Notes: generated from the sequence alone by a model not told the origin. 64,000 nt of DNA from Ditylenchus dipsaci (GCA_004194705.1 SADC01000401.1:1-64000), one strand, 5' to 3'. Numbered from the stretch's first letter, positions 52,885-64,000 are shown. Numbers and translations: made by a program.

Positions 52885-55800
52885 TTAATCTGCTGTAGGC
52901 TTGCGTCGCCTTACCCATCTGACAATTTGCTTTTTGATCAGTTTTCGGGCATCTTTTAGTTCCTGTACGTCGTGCTCATATTCTCGATACATGTCCTCAC
53001 AATGAGATGTGCCTAAACACGTATTTTGTAAATTTTCTATCATTAAATAGTTGAATTTGATTTCAAAAGCTACCATTGATCACCCAGGAGTGGGCATTCT
53101 TACTTAATGGCTTCATCACACCAATTGAGCTCCAGGCTTAATTTAAGAATTAAGTAAATTTATAAAACAAATTCTTGTCTATCAAGGAAAGTTATGATAG
53201 TGACCGAGCGATATTTGAAAGCCCTATATACCATTCAATAGAGCATCGAGAACTAGTATGAAGTAAAATCGAGGGTTGACTAGATATTGGTGCTTTTTCA
53301 AGATTTAAATTTGCGATCAATGTTTTTTTCAAATCAGTCAGCAAATATTTTCAATCTTTTTTGATTTAAAAAAATAGTTGCTACATTCTAATTTCGATAT
53401 AACGTCCTCCCAGCTAGAATCTGACACTTTTTTAACCCAATTTTTGGAATTTATTGCCAAATGTTATTAGCCAGTCTAGTCTGCAATATTGCAGAGATTC
53501 CAACTTTGTCCAACTTTTCTGAAAAGGTGGAATCTTTTGCCAGTAAGACCGCAGGGGAGAATATTCTATACTAGGGTCGGACATGATTATTTTTCAAAAT
53601 TATAAAATAAAGGGCAGTTTTATAAAATAAGGAACATTTGGTCAAAAAGTGCCATTTTATGCATTGCTTACTGGGTTTTGAGTACCAATAATAAAGTTTC
53701 AAAAATAATACAGATTTCAAGTCTTAAATAAAGGACGAAACTTTTAATAAAGCAAGTTTGGTAGCCGTGAAATGAAGTAAAATTAGTAAAGTATAAACGT
53801 ACGATCTTCGGATCCATGAACGAATACAATACGTGATCCCTTAAAACTTAAATTGTTTTATGGAGTTAAACTTATTAAACGAATACATTATAATAGTCCT
53901 TGCCACCATACATCTTGTATGTAGAGGCTACACCTTGATCAACCCGTGTTCTGTTGTAATCATCACCAAATACGTCTGCGCAAATATCAAGCACATGACT
54001 AAATATTATACTTGGGCTGGATTTGGGATAATTATCCCATTTTCGGACATGTGAATCTCCATTCATCGCAAAAATAGCATTTTTCGTAAAAACGTAAAAA
54101 GCAAACATGGGTTTTTACCCACCACTTTCTTTTGAAAATGCAATAAAAATAAGAGTTACTCATCAAAAGTGGCAATTTATTTTTTGGACTAAAAAACAAC
54201 AGGGGGCCAAGACTTTTTTTTTGAATTAACGCAAAAGTTTGCTTAAAATTCAAAAAAACTGCCTTGGTCCCCCCTGTTGTTTTTTTAGTCCAAAAAATTA
54301 ATTGCCACTTTTGATGAGTAACTCTCATTTATTATTGCATTTTCAGAAGAAAGTGGTAAGTAAAAACCCATGTTTGCTTTTTACGTTTTTACGAAAAATG
54401 CTATTTTCGCGGTGAATGGAGATTCACATGTCCGAAAATGGGATAATTATCCCAAATCCAGCCCAAGTATACTAAAATATATATATATATTTTTCGTCAA
54501 ACATAATATAAGTTTTCCAACGTTTATTTAACTAAAAAGTTAATTTTTCGAAGAAAAATTCCTTACCAAAATTTGACTTTTTGTAACTACAGTCGAACCT
54601 CCCAATAGTGTACACCCAAAAGTTCGTTCCCGCCTAGGGTCCGACACTTTTTTTAGCTCGATTTTGTAATTTTTTTGCTGATTATGTTTTGACAGTCTGG
54701 CCGTTTGGTTTCCGATTTGCCGATCGTTTTTCATTTGCCTATATATTTTTTCTCTAAAAAAGCAAAACCTTCCAATAGTGTACGTCTTATTTTCAAAGTG
54801 GTGTACACTATTGGGAGGTTTTGCTTTTTTAGAAAAAAATATATAGGCAAATGAAAAACGATCGACAAAATCGGAATCCCTACGATATTTCCGGCCAGAC
54901 TGTCAAAACAGAATCAGCGAGCTAAAAAAAGTGTCGGACCCTAGGCGGGAACGAACTTTTGGGGTGTACACAATTGGGAGGTTCGACTGTATTCATAGCA
55001 TGGTGTGACAAATCGATAAATTTATCGATAATCGATAAAATCGATTCAAACAAGAATTATTCAAAAAATCGATAAAAATCGATAAAATTTTTTATCGATT
55101 TTTTATCGAAATTTTATCGATTTTTATCGATTTTTCGGGCTTAGAGTTATTATGCTCTTTGGTGTCTGGTCGTCAGTTTGAATGATATTCTATGACCTGT
55201 ACTGTTAACTTTGCCTACGTTTCACTTCCGACTTACGCCTTCAAGTTTTTTCACCTTTTGGCTTCCGCCTTTGGCCAGAAGTAAACTTTACTTCATTAAC
55301 TATGTCACTTTTCAGCAAATTGTCTTCCATTTCGATGCAACAAGTCGTAAATTTGATAGAAGATGAGGACGAATCATGGTCAGAAGAAGCCGAAAGTCTC
55401 AGTCCAAGGGTAAAACAAGCTAGACGATGTAAGGTACGTGTCAATTTAAACACCAAGGCATTGCCGACTTGCATAAGTTGAGTGGTTACAGATTGAGTTT
55501 GATGATAACCTGCATTCGACAAGCTTTTGGAGCAAAATCATGTCTCTACTGATGTTTCTAATCTGATGCTCTTCGGTGGAGGCTTAACTCTAGACTTCGC
55601 TAAAAATCGTGTGGACTATCTAGCAGTCACTGGCCACTACATCGGTCACAATTGGTTGGTCAACATTTTATAATTTTTGCACTTAAATGTTGTCATCCAG
55701 GCAGAAAAAAAACATGGTCCTGCTGTTTGAACCCGTTCCTGGACGAAGTTAGATTACTTACACCAGTTGATTTCGTTAGAGTTCCCGTGTCGAGCCGATG

Positions 55801-58800
55801 TGCAAGATTTGCTCAAGGTGGTCAAAACGCAATTGAGAAAGAGGTCAACAGCTACACGGCACTTTTGTCGATTGGAGAAAGTCCGCTGAATTTTTGGCGA
55901 AACAATGAAAAGGTAAGCGATTTTTCAGTTCAATTTTTAACCTTATTTTTATAGTATTTTCCGTATCTTGCTACACTGGCTCGTTATCTTCTCTCCGTTC
56001 CTGCCTCATCATCTCCAAGTGAAAGAGCCTTCAAAGAACTACGTTGCATTATGGTTGATTTCACCCGAAACCAGATGAGCGCAGCAAAAATCGCGTCTCT
56101 AATCCATATCAGAACTTCTTTTTCGAACAATATTTGATTTAGTCGATTTGTTGCCCTGTTATATGTTTCCTTGTCTTGCTTCAATAAATTTTGCTTGGTT
56201 AAAATGTTTACAGGTGAGGGAGGATATAGATCGTGGGTACATAAAAAATTCTTTCAGTTTTTCTAAACATGATGATGATAACCAGAAACTAATGGGAAAA
56301 AGTGAAGCCATAAGCTAGGTATGATAACATTAACTCCAACCAGCCCATCCTACTAAAAATAAGGATTTACATTGGAAATTATGTGGTAACTTCAAGTACA
56401 ATATTAACTGCAATAAGGAAACCAAGTTATATAAATTTGAGATCTTTAGCCGAATTGTTGATTGCGATTAGCGACCCAGATACTGCAAAAAAATTGTCTC
56501 ATACACGTCTTTAAAAAAATCAAAAAAAGGAGATGAAAAATAATTACTAAAAAGTATATTATAATCTGAGGTACACTAAGGAGATGTGCATAGAAAAAGA
56601 GGTATAAGTTATATATATACCGTATAACTGACTCTAACACTATACAATTGGCGATCCTATTTTAGCAAGTCTATACTATAAACGAAAAAAACTTGACCAA
56701 AATTTTGAAAAGAGAGACCAAAGAGTAGAAAAACTCTAAGTCAAAAAAAAAACGATAAAAATCGATAAAAATTTTATCGATTTTTTATCGATTTTTGCTA
56801 TGACATAACGCCAAAGGCCATTTTATCGATTATCGATAAATTTATCGATTTGTCACACCATGATTCATAGTTAATAAAAAAAGGCAACCCTCCCCTCCCC
56901 GAATTCGGGGTCACTTTTCGCCGAAAAGCGGCATTTTCCGTTTTATCCAAAGAAAAAGTGTTTACCACATTTAAAGGGCCTGACCTCTTCCTACTCGGTG
57001 GTCCCCGCCAATTCAAAAATTTTCCCTCGATCATTGCACTTCTGTACGGATTTTTCCGCCACGTTTCTAACAAAACTAGGCCTGAAATCAAATTTTAGGC
57101 TTAGTTTTGTTAGAAACCTATCGGAAAAATCCGTACAGAAGTGCAATGATCGAGGGAAAATTAAGAAAAAATAACTTCATTGTAATTTCTTTGCACTTTA
57201 CTAGAAAGTATTTTCAAACAAACATACTTGACTGGCAGAGCACTTTGGAGTAGTTATATCCATAGTTAGTAGACTCAGCAAAACCCCACTGCGAACACGT
57301 AAGCCAGAACCACAATCTGTCTGTAACATAAAAATAAGGAAAACGTTTGTTAAAGACAAATAAAATTTTTTGCATGATATGACAGGTGTTAAAATCTCTC
57401 AAACAGACAACAATAAAATTTGTAAGATTTTTTGTAGATTTCGCTTTTTCAAAAAAGATTCCGCTCCAAATTTATCTGACAGAGCAGAATCTAGATTATG
57501 CTCAAACACATTATCGAGCATATGACAACTCTAATTTTATCTAAAATATTTCTTTTGCAAGAGGATGCCTTTTGTTACGTTTTTCCAAACTTTTACAACT
57601 TTTTAAGTGACTACAAGTCTTGCCCCAATTCCGGTACATTGGTTTAATTAGATGCATTTTTGAAAATATGAGTATAGGTGTTTGGATGTGATGAAGTGAC
57701 CTAATGGACCTAATTCTCGACCATTTGAAAAAGTGTAGAATCTCCTGAGAGGCAGACATTACTTGTCTCCAGACTGTCCATCTACGCCTGTCATACCAAT
57801 TTACACAATTTTATTTATCAATCGAAAGAGGAACAGAAAAGCTACAAAACCATGTGTTTGAAACATTTTGCGAAAAAAAAATTGGCTACTAAAAAGCAGC
57901 TTAGAAGTCAGTTACAAATTCTTCGCTTTAACAAAAACTTGAAATTCCCGGATTTGAAATTGAGCTTTAAAATTTTGCCCTGTCAATTTACAAAAAAAAT
58001 TCAGTATAAAAATTTTTATATATCATTTGATAGAGAATTTCCAGGACTACAAAATGACATATCGTTTAAAAAGAAGTGAAACAAAAAAATCGTCGTACGG
58101 TTCCCTCCAAGCGTAGGGATTTTTTTTGGGACACCCTGCATGCAAAAAGTTGGACAAACAGCTTCCACCTCACAAAACCACCATTTTCTTACCTGTCAAA
58201 TATATATTCGAAGCTACTCATAACATGTCATAGCCGTGTATTACTTCATAATTCTTCGTCAATACTTGTAGAGAAATTCAAGAGCTACAAGATAAGCAAA
58301 ATATTAGCACAAAAATCTAACAAAAATTATTGAGAAACTACAGAATGAAATGTAAAACCAGCAATTAAGCTTCAGTCAAAAGCAGAAGGGTATTCTGTTT
58401 GACTTTTATCTATTGACTTTTTCAAAGAAAATTTTGTCAATAATGCGCCAAAACCAAAAGCTAGTGGAAAGGCTGGAAAACAAGCCAAAACAACTTGACC
58501 ATAAAACCATACCAAAACCAGTGATATTTATACAGAAATTTGGGTGGTTGCAGTTTGGTTTTGTATTTTTCTTGAAGTTTTATGCAGCAAACTCAGAAAA
58601 TTTAAACATAAAATAATAGAGCGCAAAAGGTTGCATCAGATACAATGGTTAGATCACAGGAAAGACTGTGTTTTTCCTCTTTTTGAGTTATTTTAAATTT
58701 TCGGCCTGAAGCAGAAAACAGGACATTTAAAAAAAATCAAACTTGTGAAAAAGATGTAGTGAAGGGCTGCAAACTTTTTTCAGAATATACCTGTAAATTA

Positions 58801-61800
58801 TAGTTATCCACAAAAAAAATCAGACCAATTCATCTTGTAATTCAAAAGTTGTGGATTCTGAGTGTAGTGTCTCATTTTGTCTTATTTTATTGGCAATATG
58901 CGAGCCATGGTTTAGAATCATATTTTTGAACACAATATTTGTGCAAGTTGTATACCAAAAGATAGCCAAGACTTGGACAAGTCATTTTTGCTATGGGTAT
59001 CTTAATTTCAAAATTATTGTGTTGGTCTAAACCCCTGATGAGACTAAACCAGAAATGTCCATCTATGACCAGCCTGGTTTTGTGAGTTGAATGCTGGTTG
59101 TCTACTTTCTCGCAAACAGATTGCAGCTCACACACATACTTGCACAGCCCCCCATGTAAAATTTGCTTTTTTGATGCGCCGGCGGCGGAGGCGGAGAAAT
59201 TTTCAAAGTTGCAGCGGCGTAGGCGGCGGCGCTCATTTTTATAGACCAGATTTTTATACACATTCATTACACTTTTTTGAAAAGACTTTTTGATTATTAT
59301 TAGGAACAATTTATTAGGAGACTATAGCCCCCCTCCCGTCAGAAAATCATGTGTACGCCTATAATCACAGGCATAGATGTAGTCTGGAGACAAGTAATGT
59401 CTGCCTCTCAAGAGATTCTATACTTCTCTGAAATGGTCGAGTTATTAGGTCGTGTCAAAAGTTCGGTCGTTTTATTTCAAAAGCAATTTTTGTGGCGTTG
59501 TGTTTTAGCATAGACTTTTTTAACATTTTTCAAAAGTTTACCACTCGTTTTGTAGCCAAGATTCTCAGCTACAAAATGAGTGGTAGACTTTTGAAAAATG
59601 GTAAAAAAATCTATGGTAAAAACAAAACGCCACAAATATTGCGATTTGAAATAAAACGACCGAACTTTTGACACGACCTAATACTATGTCCCTTCATCAC
59701 ATCCAAACACTCATACTCGTATTTTTAAAAATGCATCTACCGTTTTTCCTCTAGTAAGAGACCTCTCCCTCTCCCATATTTTGACTAAGATCACAGATTC
59801 AAAGGTGCATAGCAGCGCGTTACAGTGAGCCAGCAATTATTTAAAATTATTCCTGTTTTCACTCGTCTCATGCAAAATCTGATGTTGATGACCTTAAACT
59901 ATTTTTAAAAGTTAAGCTGAAAACTTTCATCGGATCAGGTAGAACGCTTATGAAAAGATTTCAAGGAAGAAAAGCACTGCTGGTCCCCGCTTTCTTGTCA
60001 CTGTAACGGACTGGTATGCGCCTTTAAGGCCATTTTTGATTGACTATTTCAATATTTTTAGGGGTGAAAAATTGGAAACCCAGCTTTTTTATTAGTGGAA
60101 ATACGGTACGTGAAAAACTAAATCTAAATAAACGAATGTATTGCTTCGCTCCTCTCATGTTAATCATACCTTCGTCTGAGCAATCACTGCCTTGAAAGCA
60201 CTCTCTATAAACATCTCGGAGCTGCTCTAGCATTTCAGTGTAGCTCACGTGGGTGCATCCTCTATAGCTGCAAGGATAGACCCGTGGACAAGCAGATGCG
60301 ATTTCTCCACTTTGACTGTCACTGTATCTGCTAGGAATGGAGTCATCATAGTCAGAGTAATTGTAATCGCCTTCATAGTAGTCATCTCTGTCATCTGGTT
60401 TGATATTAATCAAAAACTTTTTTACTGGATTTGATTTTTCAGCCAATTGTTTAGCAGGTATTTGAGGAAGTTGTCCCAACATCTCCCGATTGATATTTTC
60501 AATGATTCTTGTTAAACCAGCTGTTTTTCTGTGACGAGTTGTGTGCTGTGCGCTCCAGTAGTAGTCAAAACTTCTAGAAGATTATAACAGTTAGTTCCGA
60601 TAGAAAAAATATATAGTTACTTGTAGTATCTGCACATTTGTTTCAAATGATAGTGACCTTCGTCATCGTATTGGATGCTTGCGTCCAGGGTAAACACCAT
60701 GTTGGCTGAATTTTTTAAATGTTTTCTTCATTTATGATTTGTTATGTCTACACCAGCTAAATATTTAATTAAATGTGTAGATGTACAGTGAAGTCTCAAT
60801 AACCCGACTCGCTCCAGGAGCTGTGGAGTTAGTGTGAGGTATTAGTCTTGAAAAGACAATTGGCGTTATCAACAACGAGAATTTCAAATGTTTGAATGCG
60901 CGCGGGACACCTTTTTATTCCGAAAATATTCAGAACTTTTTATGATCAAATCATTGAAAAAGCTGAGCCGGCACTGGGGACTGAACTCACTGGGGTGTTC
61001 ATAGTCGGGGTCAACATTGTTGACCCTCAACATTTTGTTGACCCTCAACAAAAATGTTGACCCCAAATGTTGACCCCTATGTTGAACCCCCTCAACATTG
61101 TTGACCCTCAACATTTTGTTGACCCCTCAACATTCAGTGTTGACCCGTCAACTTTTTTGTTGATCCCTGTTTTTTGTGTTTACCACTCAAAATTTACTGC
61201 TGATTTCTCAAATTCTTCTGTTTGCAAACCACTTTATCACTAATTTAGCATGAATTTATTAATTTTAGTTTTATCAAAGAAGTTAAATTTAATTTAGCAA
61301 ACATTTTTATAAATACCCTATGAAAAGTTCGAAACATCGTATGGGTTTTTCGAGTTCTAGGGTGGTTACATCGAGTAAGTGCAAGTCGTTAATATAGATT
61401 CCAGTGGTATATACCTCCTGGTCAGGTGGATATCCACCTGGATGGCCTAAAAATTAAAATTTCTTAAAAGTGACAAAAAACCTATTTTTTTAACTTAAAA
61501 TTCTGTGGGGAATTGCGGTTGTTAAGTCTAAAATTGCGAATTTGCACGCTCTAACTTCAATACCTGGTGTAGGTACCACCTGGTTAGGTGGATTATCCAC
61601 CTGGATGGCTTAAAAATAAAAACGGAAATTTAAATAAAAAAGCAATTTTTCAAAACTAAAATTTCGTGAGGAATTAGGCTTGTTAAGAATTGCGATTTAA
61701 CCTACCCAACCGTAAACCAAGTGGTCGTCCACTTAGATCAATTTTTTCACGTTTTCGGGTTCCAAAACAACTTTTTTGCACCAATTGGAGCATGCTGAAG

Positions 61801-64000
61801 ATGGTTTGACAGTGATAAAATTACGTTTTATCGAGAAATTTTTGAGTTATCGTAAATTTTCGATGCATCGAAATATTATCAATAACTCAAAATTTCTCTA
61901 TAAAATGAGATTTTACCACTGTCAAATCATCTTCAGCATGTTCGAATTAGTGCAGAAAAATTGTTTTGGAACCGGAAAATGTAAAAAAAATCACCCATGT
62001 GGACGACCACTTGGTTTGGTCACTCTGAATGTAGTTCTGAGCGATTCTAAAGGGCGATGTAGAGGTCGCTGGCAGTGCTGGCAAACCGCTCTTCTCCGGC
62101 TCCGAGCCGGAGCCAGATCCGGAGCGGAAATTTTGTATCGACGGAGCCGGGAGCCAGATCCGGAGCGGGAAATTTCGAAATATCAGCACTGGTCGCTGGT
62201 TCGAATCCACCTAGGCGCATACCTTATTTTTTATTATAATTTTGAGTGTTTGAGTGGTGTAGAGGTTCATATACTCATCATTAAAGTTGCTGGTTCGAAC
62301 CCCTCTGGGTGCAATCAGTCCAGAGTAGAGGACCTCGATCCAGGCTCCTGGTCACGGGTGCTGAACGAGCTTCGGGAAGCATACGGTGCTTTTAGATGTT
62401 TTGGGTTGATTTGGGGTGGTTTCAGCTGTTTGGGATGGTTTGGGGTGAATTACGGATGGTTTGAATAGTTTGGAGTGATTTGGGATGGTTTGGGTTGATT
62501 TGGGCTGGTTTAACTAGTTTGGGATGGTTTGGTTTTATTCGGGGCGGATTAACTAGTTTCTCGTGTTTTGTAGTAGTTTAAGGAGTTTGGGCGGTCTGGG
62601 ATGATCCCTTGCGACGAACTAAACCAGTGAAGATGCATTTAAACTGCATGAGATAGATTTTTAACAAAAATAATAAGAAGTAACAGAAAAAAAAAATAAT
62701 TCCGACAATAAAAAATTACGTTGAGGGGGTCAACGTTCCTTTTCTAGTCAAAAAGTTGAGGGTCAACAATTTTCAGGTCAAAAATGTTGAGGGTCAACAT
62801 TGGGGTCAACAAAATGTTGAGGGGTAAAATGTTGAAGGTGCTATCAACATTTGGGGTCAACATTTTGGGGTCAACAACAAATGTTGAGGGTCAACGTCGT
62901 TGAGGGTCAACAATGTTGAGGGTGGGGTCAACATCAGGGGTCAACATTAAATATTGAGGGTCAACAATGTTGACCCCCGACTATGATCACAGCCACTAAG
63001 AACGTTGGGATGCTTAGCTGCTTTACCACTACACTACTTAGTAACTTTTGCATCAAGAACTATTTTAGTCTAAGTAATTTTATTTCTAAAGCAATAACAC
63101 ATTCGAAAACATTGTGTAAATAATTATTGGGGTAAAAAGAATGTCCCGCGCGTACAAACATTCGAAATTCTCGTTGTCAGCGAGGGCTATGGTCCTTTAA
63201 AGAAGTTAATAATTTTAAGCGATCAAAAGTTTAATTAAGTAAAAAGCATTACACAAATATTTTAGCTCAATGTTTTAGCCCAGTTCAATGTGTTTTTCAA
63301 ATGTTGTAGCCAAGGGAATTGGTGGGGTAGGTAAGGTTTAGGCCTAGGCTTAGGCAAAGGTATTTTTATATGATCCACTAAATTACCGTAGTTAAGGAAA
63401 AACATTTGAGTCCGTCTTAAAATATGCTAGTCTACCTTTGCCTGAGACTAAACCTTGCCTAGGTACATACGCGCCAACTAGATATACAAAGGTGGCTCAA
63501 GGCGTCAATTCATTGAGGATATGGTCTTATCGGAGTGCCGGGTTATGGAGTCTTGACTGTACTACGTAGGTTTTCATAAAACTTTCAACGTTTTTATTGA
63601 AATTTGACGAAAATTCAAAAATCAGTATAAAAATGGATTTGAGTTGATAGACGTAAATAACATTAAAAAAATTGTTAAAATTACCTAAAAACAGCTCAGC
63701 ATCCTTTTCGTCAATATAGTTCTCATCCCATTTATTGTTTAGGCTTAAAATTTGATTTAAATTTCAATTATATGACCATAACCTCACCAAAATGCTCTTT
63801 TGATTAGCTTTCGACCATTCCGAGTGCCTAGCTTGCGACGAATCCAAGCGAAAAAGATTCGCATGTTGGACGGACAGTCGACTGATCCCCACTTTCTTAT
63901 ATCCTGCTCCACTTTTTGCATGTATTCTAACGAAATCCGTTAAATTTTTCAGTTTAGCTGTTTTAGACAAACCGTAGAAGTCAGTTTTAGGCTGCATTGC
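52885..64000 (-). CDS. S28-family serine carboxypeptidase (PRCP/DPP2/PRSS16 type), 5' end outside window
   Basis: A lysosomal or secreted Pro-Xaa carboxypeptidase-type enzyme. Visible exons (minus strand): 63973-64000 (partial), 63788-63926, 63685-63743, 60621-60705, 60170-60573, 57224-57320, 53887-53998, 53803-53839, 53074-53136, 52885-53012; each junction keeps phase. Family landmarks in order: KTDFYEYMQKVEQD with the Cys-containing segment that follows, HYHLKQMCRYY, RLWFWLTCSQWGF (the usual WxYQTCTEFG block), DICADVFG, the KMYGG block, FVHGSEDPW with the catalytic Asp, and NGTSHCEDMY with the catalytic His. The catalytic Ser exon lies past position 64000. Unusual features are a Gln-to-Leu change in the TCTEFG-type block and an Asp/Tyr-rich insertion (DDRDDYYEGDYNYSDYDD) in the 404-bp exon. 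The introns are filled with transposons. Confidence 0.85.
54009..54469. mobile_element. Palindromic MITE abutting an S28 splice acceptor
   Basis: CTTGGGCTGGATTTGGGATA left, inverse at 54437-54467; arms of about 110 bp nearly perfect, flanked by TA. The left end lies about 10 bases from the 3' splice site at 53999-54000 (minus-strand gene). Confidence 0.8.
54588..54991. mobile_element. Family-A palindromic MITE in an S28 intron
   Basis: TA-flanked; CAGTCGAACCTCCCAATAGT and inverse; core AAAGTTCGTTCCCGCCTAGG. The hAT target duplication starts at its terminal A. Confidence 0.85.
54999..56862 (+). mobile_element. hAT element with ATCGATAAA words in an S28 intron
   Basis: Exact 8-bp duplication ATTCATAG (54991-54998, 56863-56870). 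Ends CATGGTGTGACAAATCGATA and inverse; both ends reiterate ATCGATAAAAATCGAT. Carries a broken transposase on the plus strand. Confidence 0.93.
55566..56137 (+). pseudogene. hAT transposase, C-terminal remnant
   Basis: The plus strand has LTLDFAKNRVDYLAVTGHYI (the hAT YLxVTxHYI block), a deletion, then LLSIGESPLNFWRNNEK ending at donor 55912, intron, and from 55955 YFPYLATLARYLLSVPASSS, PSERAFKELRCIMVDF and SAAKIASLIHIRTSFS to a stop at 56135-56137. The spacing is too short for the catalytic core and an in-frame stop separates the parts. A possible N-terminal exon is 55313-55434. Confidence 0.85.
57649..57792. repeat. Inverted segmental repeat, left copy
   Basis: TAGATGCATTTTTGAAAATA ... GGCAGACATTACTTGTCTCC matches the reverse complement of 59366-59739 apart from a palindrome present only in the right copy. 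Confidence 0.75.
58905..59110 (-). pseudogene. Isolated coding-like segment, weakly alpha-2-macroglobulin/TEP-like
   Basis: Minus strand reads VIDGHFWFSLIRGLDQHNNF and IPIAKMTCPSLGYLLVYNLH. The latter vaguely resembles the 'MAPSxxLLVYYV' strand of TEP/alpha-2-macroglobulin proteins. It lies in an S28 intron on the same strand and no neighbouring exons fit. May be chance. Confidence 0.2.
59366..59739. repeat. Inverted segmental repeat, right copy, with inserted palindrome
   Basis: Reverse complement of 57649-57792, interrupted by the palindrome 59444-59695 (TTAGGTCGTGTCAAAAGTTC and inverse, TA on both sides). Confidence 0.75.
59738..60108. mobile_element. Family-B palindromic MITE near an S28 donor site
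   Basis: CCGTTTTTCCTCTAGTAAGA left, TTATTAGTGGAAATACGG right; inserted at the TA at the edge of the inverted segmental repeat. Confidence 0.6.
61400..62030. repeat. Palindromes inside the GTTGACC element
   Basis: TCAGGTGGATATCCACCTGG (61423) and TTAGGTGGATTATCCACCTG (61583) are tandem palindromic units; AACCAAGTGGTCGTCCACTT (61717) is inverted at about 61998; TGCTGAAGATGGTTTGACAG is inverted at about 61915. Confidence 0.65.
62030..62320 (+). repeat. Two tRNA-like SINE heads
   Basis: First: GGCGATGTAGAGGTCGCTGG continued after the insert by TTCGAATCCACCTAGGCGC. Second: GTGGTGTAGAGGTTCATA (A box) then TTGCTGGTTCGAACCCCTCT (B box) at 62280-62302. A GGTTTGGGATGATTTGG-type tail follows to about 62560. 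Confidence 0.55.
62073..62191. mobile_element. 119-bp hAT-type MITE inside a tRNA-like SINE
   Basis: Exact 8-bp duplication GTCGCTGG (62065-62072, 62192-62199); ends CAGTGCTGG / CAGCACTG; interior reiterates CCGGAGC. The smallest and innermost element of the nest. Confidence 0.88.

Larger units (their letters stand above)
61001..62985. mobile_element. Element with GTTGACCCTCAACA words
   Basis: Ends TAGTCGGGGTCAACATTGTT and inverse TTGACCCCCGACTA, each followed by 170-250 bp of reiterated GTTGACCCTCAACATTTT. Flanks TGTTCA / TGATCA match 5 of 6. Inserted between the A-box and B-box parts of a tRNA-like sequence of the outer element. Confidence 0.7.
60784..63561. mobile_element. Large family-A-ended element in an S28 intron (outer shell of a nest)
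   Basis: TA-flanked; CAGTGAAGTCTCAATAACCC left, inverse CGGGTTATGGAGTCTTGACT right. Inner arms ATGCGCGCGGGACA (60896) / TGTCCCGCGCG (63142) and ACGAGAATTTCAAATG / CATTCGAAATTCTCGT agree. Its centre is a tRNA-like sequence split by the next element. Confidence 0.75.

Noticed and set aside
53887..57320. Apparent frame break between the S28 exons at 57228 and 53998
   Set aside because: Moving the donor four bases to GTTTGT (exon end 57224) restores phase and gives QSSIHVLDICADVFG; the same donor type is used in PLC and elsewhere in this gene.
61776..62468. Longest open frame of the window (230 codons, plus strand)
   Set aside because: It runs through a palindrome, two tRNA-like heads and a hAT MITE with a target duplication, with no splice or protein-family support.
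61005..62985. GTTGACCCTCAACA arrays as minisatellite
   Set aside because: The arrays are mirrored at both ends of a bounded element, so they are subterminal repeats of a transposon.
63330..63470. Telomeric repeat (TTAGGC)
   Set aside because: Only isolated units within a dispersed motif, not a tandem array.

Overview
This is AT-rich nuclear DNA from an animal, not a prokaryotic or organellar sequence. The genes have many exons, GT..AG introns as short as about 46 bp, and acceptors that are little more than T-runs ending in TTTAG or TTTCAG. A U2 snRNA gene is present. Its A-rich stretch before the branch-pairing segment and its GGAACCT and GGGGCTTGCTCC segments remind me of Caenorhabditis U2, so a nematode or similar invertebrate is my best guess, with low confidence.

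Four protein genes can be supported by exon-by-exon phase checks. On the minus strand, right to left, are: an S28-family serine carboxypeptidase (52885 to beyond 64000, 5' end off the window); a phospholipase C-beta with about 24 exons (22965-36473), complete from the PH domain to a shortened C-terminal tail; and an NK-2 class homeobox gene (14695-19202, five exons). On the plus strand is a small four-exon gene with an Ig-like cysteine pattern (8785-9531). U2 snRNA lies at 45733-45921 on the minus strand. The PLC and NK-2 reading frames are each broken by one missing base in or next to a homopolymer, which looks more like consensus error than pseudogenisation.

Most of the rest is a dense, deeply nested set of DNA transposons and palindromic MITEs. 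I see: (A) TA-flanked, pogo/Tigger-like palindromes starting CAGTCGA.CTC; (B) TA-flanked palindromes starting CCGTATTTTCTCTAAT; (C) hAT-type elements with exact 8-bp target duplications, two of which keep transposase C-termini; (D) Mutator-like elements with 8-9-bp duplications, one carrying a FLYWCH-type gene; (E) palindromes with tRNA-like A/B boxes; (F) a palindromic family (33905-35805, 50505-51445) that contains a 43-base island, nearly identical in three copies, formed of an ATG directly followed by a perfect 5' splice site.

Layout: 1-8500 repeats with a FLYWCH/Mutator element at 5314-6902; 8529-9595 the Ig-like gene, bracketed by inverted repeats; 11188-14068 a 2.9-kb nested composite element; 14338-19202 the NK-2 gene, with a hAT element and a pogo-like palindrome in its introns; 19203-22964 spacer; 22965-36473 PLC; 36474-52884 a repeat-filled intergenic region with U2; 52885-64000 the S28 gene, whose introns hold a complete non-autonomous hAT element, an inverted segmental duplication and a four-level transposon nest (60784-63561). 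The four protein genes show no obvious functional link to each other.
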